Shown piece after piece: positions 31,922-42,399 of a stretch of DNA of 64,000 nt (position 1 is the stretch's first letter; each line of letters begins with the position of its first letter). The stretch is from contig MU401467.1 of the NCBI GenBank assembly GCA_022579005.1, positions 62,001-126,000 on the forward strand, given 5' to 3'. The notes below the pieces were generated by a model that did no database searches, was not told the DNA's origin, and worked only from the letters and a program-made list of their open reading frames with translations. Origin of the DNA: Poronia punctata. Taxonomy: Eukaryota > Ascomycota > Sordariomycetes > Xylariales > Xylariaceae. The position numbers and the translations under genes are program-made.

Positions 31922-32845
31922 ATGACGACGACTCGTGGCGGCGTACGCCAACGTAGGGCGCAAGCTGCAGCCGAACAAATACCTCCACAGGTCGAAGAGG
32001 TAGATACGTCGGAGGCCGAAGAGATTGAGCGGGAGCGGGAAGAGGCAGAAGCCCGGCTACAGAAGAAGAAGAAACGGTCGCCTGAGGAAAAGATCGAGGA
32101 GGATGACGAGTATAGCCCGTGGTTGGACGTGCTGCGCGTCCTCTCGTTTCTCATCCTCGCGTCGTGCGCTCTGAGCTATCTCATCTCGAACGGCGAGACC
32201 TTCACCTGGGGCATGAAGAACCCACCTAAATATCTGCGAACAGACTTTTGGACAGCGAAGTTTGTACGTTCCTCTTATCATATTCGAGTTGTTTTCTATC
32301 CCTAGCGGAACCCTTTCCGAGCTGACCATATGGAATTTTGTGAATAGCGCGGCCCGATCTACCTCACACCCGCCGAGCTCGCAGCCTACGACGGCACGGA
32401 CGAGTCGAAACCAATCTACCTCGCCATCAACGGAACAATATACGACGTATCGGCGAACCGACGTACATACGGGCCGGACGGTTCCTACCGGTACTTCGCG
32501 GGTGTCGACGCCGCCCGCAGCTACGTAACAGGTTGCTTCGCCGAGGACCGGACGCCTGACATGCGTGGCGTTGAGGACATGTACCTGCCGCTAGACGATC
32601 CGGCGGTGGACTCGCACTGGACACCCGAGGAGCTCGCCGCGCTAAAGGAGAAGGAACGCGCCGACGCTCTCAAGCGCGTCCACGACGGCCTGCTGCACTG
32701 GGTCAAATTCTTCGAGGACAGCCCCAAGTATCCCAAGGTCGGCTACGTCAAGCGTCCCAAGGACTGGCTGGAGCGCGAGCCCCGAAGGCCCCTGTGCAAG
32801 TCGGCCGCCAAGGGAAGAAAGCGGCGAACCATACCCAAAAACTAA
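31922..32845 (+). CDS. Membrane-anchored cytochrome b5-like heme-binding protein (PGRMC/DAP1 family)
   Basis: Two exons (31922-32263, 32348-32845) give 279 aa. Residues 1-65 are charged with a Lys-rich stretch (LQKKKKRSPEEK). A single TM helix follows (about 70-88, LRVLSFLILASCALSYLI). The b5-like domain spans about 115-215: IYLTPAELAAYDG, PIYLAINGTIYDVS, then the RRTYGPDGSYRYFAGVDAAR block aligning with the Tyr-rich heme pocket of PGRMC proteins. It lacks the two His ligands of true cytochrome b5, as expected of this family. DAP1/PGRMC proteins bind heme and support ER cytochrome P450s in sterol synthesis; ER location is inferred. The C-terminus is Lys/Arg-rich and about 100 residues longer than minimal DAP1. 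Confidence 0.9.
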
Positions 32846-33439
32846 GATAGCTGGCAACACAACACATAAGTATTGCTCGTCTAATCCGAAAGGCTAGATA
32901 TCGGTAGAATAAGGTATAAAGAACATGTATTATTCAGGCGAATTGCACTCCTTCTAAGACACTGTAATCGTGAAAACAAAAAGAAGACTCTTCTTGACGT
33001 CCTGTGACTTGATGATACTGACTGAAAGCCTATGGACCGGAAAGGGGGAAATGATAGAGGAAGCGTCAGTAAGGGGTTCATTGCCTGGTCTTCCACCATC
33101 AATCATTGATGTGGCTCATAGACTCACGGATGCAGGAAAAAGGAAACAAGCCCCGGGCGAGCACTTCCATGGCCATAGTATATCGTATTTATTGACCTTT
33201 TATATATTTCCAGGGGCCAAGGCTTGACGCCTATCAACTTGCGAGTTATTTAACTTCAAAGGCCCGCAAAAAGACGCCCTATACTTACCGGCGAGCCGGT
33301 CAATGAAGGATGTGTTTTTACCCAAACTGGATAGGATATAGAGCATTTCCACAGCCAAAACCACCCGTGTCCTTCGGGAAACATCCTCACATAGGTACGT
33401 CGACAATTATTATCTTACATTACTAACAGCCGCCACTCA
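32846..33439. other. Convergent 3' region
   Basis: Between the b5-like gene (+) and the cupredoxin gene (-). No gene is visible. Confidence 0.6.
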
Positions 33440-33871
33440 TCATAACATCATAACAGCGGCGGCCAAGCCGAGGAGTCCTGTCCAGGCCGACACGGAGACC
33501 ACGGCACCCGAAGAGCTACCAGGAGATGCGGTACCACTAGGACTAGGGACGGAGCTAGTAGTTCCGCCAACGGGGACAGCCTCAGAATCGCCGCCGTTTC
33601 CGTTAGTTGTGCTGGTGGGGTCGAGGTTCTGCGTCGCTTGGCTAGCGAGCTTCTTGAAAGCATCCAGAGATCTCGACTGATTAGCCGAAGTGCTATAAAA
33701 AAAAAGGAGGGGGTTAGCATATTTCACACATGAGGAGGGGGGGGGGGGGGGGGGGGGGGAGCGTTCATTAAAATAAACAAAATACACAAAAAAAGCAAAA
33801 AAAAGATACCCCGGAAAAAAAAAAACCAAGTGGGGGTATTGAGGTACGCCCACAANNNNNNNNNNGGCCCC

Positions 33872-33930
<59 letters not shown>

Positions 33931-34336
33931 AGACGTACTTCTCATTAACGACCATGACCATACCAGCCTGACAATGCTTTCCCTGCGAACAATACAGCCA
34001 CATGGGCTTCTTCTCGTCGGCCACCATGACGGTATAAGTGGGGATCATGCCCGACCCGGCGCTGGCCTGCACGTCCATGTATCCCGAGAACATGCCCGTC
34101 TGGTTGGACACGTGCTGCTGGATGGGCGTGCACGGGTTGTCGAAGTTGGACTGCACCACGCTGTGGTTCCCTGCCAGAAACTGGAACTGGATCATGTCTC
34201 CGGCTGCGGCTTTCAGGTTGTCGGGCGTGAATGTTTTGGCGCCGGCGCTTGATGATACGGATACCACGTGGACTTTTTGCGCGGATGCTAGGGTTAGGAG
34301 GATGGTGGTGGTGATTGCTCCGGTTGAGAAATGCAT
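33440..34336 (-). CDS. GPI-anchored cupredoxin-domain surface protein (extracellular serine-rich protein type)
   Basis: Two exons (34336-33939, 33692-33440) give 216 aa. A signal peptide covers residues 1-19 (ending LASA). The plastocyanin/azurin-like cupredoxin domain spans about 20-132, with likely copper ligands in GNHSVVQS (His) and in WLYCSQGKHCQAGM (Cys, His, Met). After the intron come a Ser/Thr/Gly-rich stalk and a hydrophobic tail (AWTGLLGLAAAVMML) preceded by small residues (SPGSSSGA), a GPI-attachment signal. The intron (donor GTACGT at 33938, acceptor ATAG at 33694-33693) contains a long G/C homopolymer pair and an N gap. Reading through it without splicing creates a false poly-Gly protein. 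Family members are cell-wall proteins of plant-associated and saprophytic fungi, with role mostly unknown. Confidence 0.88.
33737..33928. other. Homopolymer tracts flanking an assembly gap
   Basis: G23 at 33737-33759, A-rich low-quality-looking sequence, ten Ns at 33856-33865, then C56 at 33873-33928, all inside the cupredoxin intron. The true length and sequence are unresolved. Confidence 0.95.
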
Positions 34337-36687
34337 TTTCGAGAAGTATTATTTTCTTGGAATTTTGGTGAAAAAATATTGTTCTTGCTTGATGGTAAAT
34401 TTCTTTTGTCGTGTACTTGCTATAGGATGGAATATGATTTGATATGTATGTGCCTTGGTATTAAAAACGAAACAGAAAAATAAGGAGTTGTTGTGATGAT
34501 AAAAGGCGATTTGCGCTGGGTAGGACTAGCCTGACGAAGAATAAGTTGAAGATAGATAAATAAAAAGAAAATGAAGAAAAAATGGAATAGATTCTAGTAA
34601 ATATGTGTGTATGTGAAGTGAAGAAGAGAGAAAAGGGACGAAACAGACATCGTCACAAAACAAGATGCGGCACGTCGTCTTAAGAAGTCCCAGGAGAAAA
34701 GGGACATTCTAGATGAAGGTCTATCATCTGACGTACGTTTTAGACAGCCCATACCTATCCAACAAACTCAAGTCTTTAAACTAGTATGTTTAGTAGGTAG
34801 CTGAGATGTCGTGAAACACATCACGTTTGGTGTTTGGCTGGCCACGACCCTGTATCGTGAGAAAGGCGACCAGGGACCAGGCGCGTAGCTATGACTGTAT
34901 CTTCAAAATAGGTAGTCGCTTCTATATTCAGCGTTAGAACGTATCATCGTTGATATTGACGAAAAGAAAGCCAAGCCACCGTCTCAGGAAACGTTTCGTG
35001 TTTCTCGGCGGGTATACGAGTAAAACACCGGAATCCGGGACTACCGTATCCATTTATAGCACGGATACAACATGGTACCGGACTATAAGTAACCGCCTCT
35101 ACATATTTGACAGCTTGTCTCGCTGGATTTCCAATGAGAGAGCGTGATTCGAATGTGCTTGATCTACAGTTAGCAATCAAAGAAACACGAATTCTCATGA
35201 TAAGTAACTTAGAAAATTCATCGGGTGTTACTACTCGTCTAACCTTACATAAGAGGCATGAGGTAACCAACTAAGGTAGGTACAAGAAAGGGTTGGGGCT
35301 ACCGGAAGCTACCGAGTTTCGGACTCCCGGTTAAGGTAGGGTAAAGCGACAGGGATTGGGGGACACGGAAGTGCTTCAACCTCAGCGGCAACAGCCCTGT
35401 TGCGACAGCTACAAAACTTGTATGGTTTCACCCCCCTGAAGACCCCATCTCTTGGCGCTTGCACATTTGTAACAGCCGCCTCAACATGACTGCATAGAAG
35501 ATGATTTTAATTGCCCGTGAAAATTCTATTTTCCCTGCATATTGAAACAGTCTATTGCATTTTACCACTCCTCCTGTAGTGAACTAGACTAGGTTAATAG
35601 GGCACGCCCTCGGCCAGGTGGCAGAACAAACTGCGGACCGCGGATAGTTTTTGAAACTTTAAACGTAGTGAACTTCGCAATATCTACTCGAACGAGGTGT
35701 TGCATGTTGGCCCATGGGACTAGTGCTTCTGTGGCACGAAGGCGTCATGTAAACGAAGCGGAGAGAGGGCTGAAATGACCCGTAAAAGTTGCTGGTGTAT
35801 TGTGACCAACCAGATTGACAACTGCTCATTAGACTGGCATCAAAATATACAACGGGTGGTTTTGCGCGGGTATTTCGCGTTGCTCTTGAATTGCTTGTGG
35901 AACATTGTGTTCTGATATCTCTCAAGCCCCGAAAGATTCAAAGGTTTCAGCGAAATTCCAGAATAGCCATGCCAACAAGGAAGACAACCCTTGTTTTGCC
36001 ATGAGGGGCTTCATTGAAGAAGACCCGATTGACTATCCAGCTAGAAACTCTTGAAAAAAACCAGGCCTCGCAATTCGATCGTCGTGACGAACCGCTTCTT
36101 CTTCGTATGAGCCAAACTGTGACTCGTACATACTGGTTTGGACCTGGAGGGTTGGAACGGGGTGCACTCTTTCCTGTCCGACTACCCTTCATTCTGGAGG
36201 TCCCCCAAGCCAAGCTAAGAGACGTGCATCGGCTGCAAAAGCCAATTCTATCCTCGACTCGGGTATGGAGAGGAACGGCGCGACAACGTGATTCGGCCAA
36301 AGGTCTGTAATTACCCCAGCGTGACAATCAGTTTCCAATGATGGGAAGGGGACCAAGCGTCCCTAGTCACTGTCGATACACACAGTCAAGTATTGTCGAC
36401 CTGATCTAACCGAGCCCATCCCCCAACAGGCGGCTCAGTGGCCTGATCAATTGTTGAACGGTAGTGCAATCTGAGTGTGACTCCTGTTGCTAACCCGGTT
36501 GTGCCTTTGATTCCCTGCGCTCCTTTCTTCGTAGAGACCCGTGAAGGATTAGATGCAAAGAATATAGCTTTACGATCAAGAAACCTGCACCGTTCCATCC
36601 TCAAGTAAACGCGGATATCTCGCATCTTCGGGTTCGTAATCGTGCTCTCGTCAACACATAAATCTTGTATGCGAATCCTGGTTGTCA
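34337..36687. other. Intergenic, about 2.3 kb
   Basis: The cupredoxin promoter is at the left and the MHF2 3' flank at the right. Open frames at 34944-35270, 35659-35925 and 35947-36327 have no recognisable domain. A 100-codon frame (36386-36688, -) starts within the MHF2 stop codon. Confidence 0.55.
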
Positions 36688-37185
36688 TTAAAGGTCCATC
36701 AAGAGCTGCGGGGCGATTTTCTCTAGATCATCAACCTGTGTTGGTTTGTCAGTAATCAGCCAACACGGCGAGAAGTATGCAAATTCAACGCGGCCACATA
36801 CCTCGAGAAACCCGACCCCTTTCTCCACAGCCGTCCGGGCTATCGCCTCGCGAACAAATATGTCCATGTACTTGGCGACAGCCTTATTGGCATCTTTCGA
36901 GATGCGCGTCTCGCTCTTCTCGAAGAATTCGTGGAGGATGCGGGTGAGGAGCTCAGGTGGTATCGTCTTCTTCTCTTCTAGGTCGTCATCCTCGTCCTCG
37001 GGTTCTTCATCCCTACCCCTGCCTCTGGCGATGTCCGTGTCTCCCCGACGCTGCGGTACATCGTCGTCCGAAAACGGATTTGTAGAACCGCTGGAAGCCG
37101 TGGCCTTTTGCGCCTTGCTTGCTGAAGAAGTCCCACCTCGAGGACGACTGCGAGATGGGCCCGCTGAGGGGTGTTTCGACGACAT
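36688..37185 (-). CDS. CENP-X / MHF2 histone-fold protein
   Basis: Two exons (37185-36802, 36735-36688) give 143 aa. The first half (1-75) is disordered with Arg/Ser and an acidic stretch. The histone fold starts at IPPELLTRILHEFFEKSETRI and continues KDANKAVAKYMDIFVREAIA. The last exon of just 16 codons supplies VDDLEKIAPQLLMDL, the conserved CENP-X C-terminus; without splicing this end is lost. CENP-X/MHF2 pairs with CENP-S/MHF1 at kinetochores and with the FANCM/Fml1 DNA translocase in replication-fork repair. I start at MSSKHPS because the frame continues upstream without a convincing N-terminus. Upstream in-frame ATGs exist (to 37302). Confidence 0.9.
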   Translation of the reverse strand: MSSKHPSAGPSRSRPRGGTSSASKAQKATASSGSTNPFSDDDVPQRRGDTDIARGRGRDEEPEDEDDDLEEKKTIPPELLTRILHEFFEKSETRISKDANKAVAKYMDIFVREAIARTAVEKGVGFLEVCGRVEFAYFSPCWLITDKPTQVDDLEKIAPQLLMDL

Positions 37186-38065
37186 ACGACGCGGCAGGGC
37201 GCGGTCAATTACGAGACGGAAAAGTGATATAGATCGCCTAGGATAGCGCCTTCGAGGAGAATGGCCAGGCTGTCTCGGCCTGAAAAGATGTATGAGCTGC
37301 AACTGCTACGTTGACCAACTTATGTAATATAGAGAGCCTTTCCCGTTTGCATGAGCATGTCGCGTGGTCATATCAGCATAAAAGGAACGCGTTGAATGTC
37401 AAGATTAGAAACACACCTCCGTACCTGTATGAACTGTTAACCCTTCTTGGCAAACACAGGAAGTACCTAGGTACTCTACTAAATTAAGGTAGGGCGCACC
37501 TGGGTCCTGGGCAGCGCGGCTGCCAGCTGTGATATCATAAAGTTGTCAAACCGGACATTGCCGATGCAAATGCCGATTGCCGAACGGGACAACGGATAAA
37601 GTACAATTCACTTCAGTAGAAGGGCACGGTAGAGGCAGTACGCATCATCACTTTTCGGGTAGTACATGGCCACAAGACTCAAATAGCAGCATTAGGAAAC
37701 CGCGTGGATTTTGAAGAGGCTATGAGACATCGCAGGTATCGTTTTGAAGGCACACATCGCGGACACTATCGTCCAAGAGGAAAGGAGAAGACGCAAACAG
37801 AAAGAATACAGTCAAGGGAATTGCAGTGTCTAAATTACAGCGGAAGCCGAATCACAAGGCTCCAAATAGGGGAATGTGCCTCGTCTATCAGCCCATGCCG
37901 CAAAATCAATTTGTTCCAGAACGCCACAGCAATGTGATGTCGATCTGTAACCATCCGCCGCAGTCTTCATCACAGTCGTTTTTTATCAACCCAAGGGTGA
38001 ACCACCTGGACCTCCCACCCCTGTATTACACCACCATACCGCCGTCTATTAGTTTATGAGGGTAT
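37186..38065. other. Intergenic MHF2 / ADP-ATP carrier
   Basis: Promoter of MHF2 and 3' flank of the carrier gene. Contains the perfect palindrome AGTACCTAGGTACT at 37462-37475. No gene is supported; frames at 37704-38059 lack domains. Confidence 0.55.
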
Positions 38066-39514
38066 TTAACCAGAGCCACCCTTGAAGGCCTTGCCGAAGA
38101 GGATGACCTGGAGCTGATCGTAGATCGAGAGCACACCAGCACCGGCGACACCACGGAGAATGTTGGCACCAGCACCCTTGAAGAGAGACTTGATACCCTC
38201 CTTGGCGACGATCTGGCGAGCAGCATCGAGAGTACCGTTGTATTTGACGGCCTCACCAGATGTCATCATCATACGACGGCGGATGGTATCAAGAGGGTAA
38301 GACGCGATACCGGCACCGGTGGTGACGCACCAGCCGAGAGCGAAAGAGGCGAAGAAGTTGTTGGCCAGGGGACCGACGAGGACGACAGGCTTCAGCGAGT
38401 CGTACATACCGAAGTACAGACCACGGTAGACGATGATACCAGCGACGGAGGGCATGAAACCACGGTACAGACCGGCAACACCGTCGGAGGCGAGGGTCTT
38501 GCGGTAGACGTCGACGAGGCCGTTGAACTGGCGGTCACCACCGCTCTTGGCGCTCTTGGCATCGTTGGCAAGACGTGTACGGGCGTAGTCCAGAGAGTAG
38601 ACGAAAAGGAGCGAGGTAGCACCGGCAGCCTATTATGGGGTCAGCCTTGCGAGTAAATGAAAATGATCGGTAAGAAAACTTACACCACCGGAGGCCAGGT
38701 TACCAGCCATCCACTTGGCGTATCCATCCTTGTCCTTCTTGTAGCCGAACATGGCCTTGAACTTGTCACGGAAAGCGAAGTTCAGGGCTTGTGTAGGGAA
38801 GTATCGGATGACGTTGGCAGTGTTGCCACGCCACAGAGACATGACACCCTCGTCAGCCATGGTACGCTTGAAGCAATCCGTGATACCGGCATATTTGACT
38901 TGGAGACGGCCAGTCTTGAGCATTTCATCCTACAATGGCGAGGTTAGCGAATATTGTATACACCAGCCGAGACATAAGCACGATGCAGTCCGTGCAGCAT
39001 ATTGCTGGAAATGCATCTTCTTAACGTACCTGGTTCTGGATCAGGAGCTTGACACGCTCGATGGGAGCAGCGGCAGTCTTCGAGACGGCGGCGGAAACAC
39101 CACCCACTAGTCAATTGTGTCAGTTTAAACTTGCGCGGGTATCGTATAACGACGGTATAGTCATACTCAGGAAGTCTGCCATGAAGGGGGGCTGTAAAGG
39201 AGATATGTTAGCAATCAGTTCCCAATATTGGCAGCGAGGTATTTGTTTTGTTTATGCCGCCAGTTGCAGGGAGCGACAATAAGGATTCCATCGACATGAT
39301 TTGCCATCTACCTCGAACAACCTAACAAGAACATCCAAGATGTCTGTGTCGCACACTCGATGGTCAATTGATTCAACCGCCGAGTGTGATGGTTTTCGCG
39401 CACGGTCAAATGGCTCATCAATGCGACCATCTTCGCTAGTATTGTACGCTCGTGCATTGGAGTCAGGAATGTTGAACTTACCATCCCCAGGACTGACTGC
39501 TTCTCGGTAGCCAT
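38066..39514 (-). CDS. AAC: Mitochondrial ADP/ATP carrier (adenine nucleotide translocase)
   Basis: Five exons (39514-39482, 39191-39167, 39106-39030, 38929-38684, 38629-38066) give 314 aa. Exons 1 and 2 are tiny (33 and 25 nt) and encode [11 protein letters not shown] and PPFMADFLM. The three mitochondrial-carrier repeats are visible with their signatures: [10 protein letters not shown] in repeat 1, [10 protein letters not shown] in repeat 2, and [11 protein letters not shown] in repeat 3, the last being the ADP/ATP-carrier hallmark RRRMMM. Six TM helices are expected. The carrier exchanges cytosolic ADP for matrix ATP across the inner mitochondrial membrane. Strongly biased codon use (GCC, GGT, CGT/AAG) indicates high expression. 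The intron-rich 5' end is usual for such fungal genes. Confidence 0.97.
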
Positions 39515-41863
39515 TGCGATTGCGATGGTTATCTGGTGGTATGTGTAGGAGTGGAGAGGGTATGATGAGAAGATGAGAGGTTGAAGGGAAGAAAAGTTGG
39601 GAGCTGGTGATATTTGAAAGCCGGGAGTAAAAACCTTTTAGCGCGCTGGCAGAAGTTTTGACGGTTGACCCGGTGCACTGGCCACTTGGCCAATCTGCGC
39701 TACGAGATTAGTTGCTCTCCAAGTAGACAGCTCCACAAACACGGAATTGTACGGAACCAATCGAGGGTCACCGACAGATACCTACAACAGCTTAGGTTAG
39801 GTTGGCTGCCCAAGCTTTAGGTACCAAAAGTATCAGAACATCAGCAGCATGAATTCATTCAATGCACACTGTATTGAACCCGATATATGTCTGTTAAATT
39901 ATTAAGTCTCTCAAAAAGACACCAACATTCAAGTGTAGGTATCTGAGTTGTTTGATATGGTATGCAACTGCTGTAACCTCCTCGTAGATCTCGAACCATT
40001 GAGTCCGCGGTCCTTCTGTCATAACATTCGAGACTACACACCCACCACGAGTAGTCCCAGGTAACCCATATTTTCAAGTTTTTTCTCAATGCCTGCACAA
40101 TGCCTACTCAGCATTATTTAGACGATTACAAAAGTAGTGGCACGTTTACAGTACTTGGACGTTTCCACATTCATGCTAGCCAGGAAAGGTTACCTACCAC
40201 TACGTGTACTTGCCTAGCTTTGCCACTGCAACCGGAATGTTACGTATTTACTTGTAGGATTTTGTATTGAGAAACATCTTGGTTGATGTCAAAGGAAGGT
40301 GCAGATTACTATCAAATTTTTTTCCCGGCCCTACAGTAATGATGGAAAAGAGGACCCTATAGGATCCATAACCAATTAAGTCATGCAACCGCCTACCGAC
40401 TTTATTCCTTGATACCTACTTTCTAGAAATTCTCAATAATACAACATGTATGATTGGTCTTTCGAAGTTGTCAATAACATCTTTGCCATAGAGGCTAGAA
40501 ACAATTGCCTTATTTTCTTTCATTTATACCCTTTGCCATAGGTAGTCTGGAGACATTGGAGTTAAATGTTACTATGCGCATTATTTTTCCTATTATGAGG
40601 CGCTTCAAGAGGATAATAGGAGTATCTAACTTAGGTAGGTACCTACGTGGACTCTACAGGTCTCTGATTAATTCGCTAACCCCCACATTTAAGTCTCCCG
40701 AACTCAGGGGGCCCCGTTCCCAAATTTTAACCACGCATCCCGAGGCCATCCGCTCTTTGCACGAATCAGACACAGTGTTGGCGGTTCCCTTTCAGTTGCC
40801 CAATTTGGTACACTACTTATCTATCGTGACCCAGACGACAGCACCGCTCTTTTTGCCATAAGGCGGGTATGTAGGGCAGAGGTGGATTCTATTCATGTAG
40901 AAATCGTCACGATTCAACACTGCCACGACTGCCTACTTACCTTTATACATTCGATATCTAGCCAGAAGTTATATTTTGCCGAGGGTATTTCGATACGCTA
41001 TGTCTGTGTCGAGGTAAACGTAGCTCGGTCAATTACGAGTAGTCGACGGCGTATCAGTGATAAGGCTCTTTCATAGCCTCGTAATAGACCTCACGACCCG
41101 CATAGAACCGGAGAATCTATGAGTACGTGCACTAATAATAACTAGATGTTGTCTGAAAGTCCTGTCATGCGTGGCAATGAATCCTATGTGGATTCAATGG
41201 CCAAGCGCATACGGACTAGGTTAAATAGGTACTGACATCCGGTAACGTGAGCCGGGCCGCGGGAATGTCTTTAACCTCAAATTAGCTCCTAACGAGGCCA
41301 GGGAGTACAGAAAACGCTACAGTCCGACCGTGCTCAATTAGGTTGAACGTAACATGTAGAGCGGTATACCGTACCTTAGTATGAATAGTACACAAGTAGG
41401 CGTTGTGTGCCTAAACATTCCCACATAGTAATCGCATATGAGCTCACTCGAAATATCAAAACTCATGTCAGAAATCTGCAGTCTATTCCCTCCTAGCTCA
41501 AGTCATATTTAGCTCTTTAGGAGAGGGCAATAGCCATAGCCATAAGGTTCCGCAGACGCTACACACCACCATCCCGGGAATGGGCGCTCGTTCTACTCAT
41601 TTTCCCAAGTCCGCCTCAACCAGAATGGGCGGTGGCTGGCGGGGGGCATTGCGTGTGAAGACGTTCGTGTGCTGAATGCTCAGGGTGTTGTATTCGACCC
41701 TATCTGAGTGTAACTGAGAAATTTCGTTACCGTGACCGACCCATATGCTACGCCGAGGATAAAAAGGCTGAATCCGTCAAATTTCCTGACCCCGTCCGTC
41801 TCAACCCGTCAACATTTTTAGTCGACCGACAATTCGTCATCGTAGTATCGTGAGATGGGTATT
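39515..41863. other. Intergenic, about 2.3 kb
   Basis: Carrier promoter at the left, RPS25 3' flank at the right. Contains the palindrome GTAGGTACCTAC at 40635-40646. An open frame at 40505-40861 has no domain and atypical composition. No tRNA or transposon is visible. Confidence 0.6.
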
Positions 41864-42399
41864 TTAGTCCGAGGCACCGACGGCCCGAGCTGTGTGGTGT
41901 TAGTATGTCTGATAAAGCGAGAGAAGAGTGTCGAGCAGCATACTGTAGATCTTCATCTTGCTGTGGGTAACGACGGGCTTGATCTGTCCCTTCTCCTCCA
42001 GATCCTTCAGGCATTTCCGAGCCAGCGAGCCATTGATCTTTAGTCTGTCGACGAGGGTAGCGACGGTGACGAGGCGGTAGGACTGAACATCCTTGTAAAG
42101 CTTCTCAGAGGTGGTCTTGTCGAGCAGGACAGCGTGCTGGGCCTTGTCCTTGACTGTAGCGAGAATGAAAGGTTAGCTTGGATTTTCGAGCGCCGGGGAG
42201 ACCGCATTGGGTTTCGTTTCTTGATAGCCTGTTCCAGTCGATGGAGATGCGCCTTGTACAAGGGGAACGGGAGTTACATGCCTTTGCCCCTGTGAAGTTA
42301 AAATAAGTCAGCCAAATATCGGGGAATGTTCGTATCATCGGAAACATACTTAGACCACTTCTTCTTCTGCTTCTTCGCACCAGTCGCAGCGGGAGCCAT
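41864..42399 (-). CDS. RPS25: 40S ribosomal protein eS25 (RPS25) with 8-nt microexon
   Basis: Four exons (42399-42350, 42289-42282, 42153-41944, 41889-41864) give 97 aa. The product starts MAPAATGAKKQKKKWSKGKV and contains AQHAVLLDKTTSEKLYKD, RLVTVATLVDRLKINGSLA and IKPVVTHSKMKIYTRAV, the whole of eS25. Exon 2 is only 8 nt (GGGCAAAG) and supplies the conserved Gly-Lys after WSK. Its donor is GCATGT, so the following 128-nt intron is GC-AG. The flanking introns have clear GCTGAC and GCTAAC branch points, and the last has ACTAAC. No other combination of GT-AG sites joins the conserved parts in frame. eS25 sits in the 40S head near the E site and is needed for some IRES-driven initiation. Confidence 0.95.

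Noticed and set aside
33724..34336. Continuous 298-codon cupredoxin frame with a poly-Gly stretch and unknown residues
   Set aside because: It reads through the intron and the assembly gap; a clear GTACGT donor and ATAG acceptor remove this part.
39960..40010. GGTTCGAGATC on the minus strand resembling a tRNA B box
   Set aside because: No matching A box or acceptor/anticodon stem could be folded around it.
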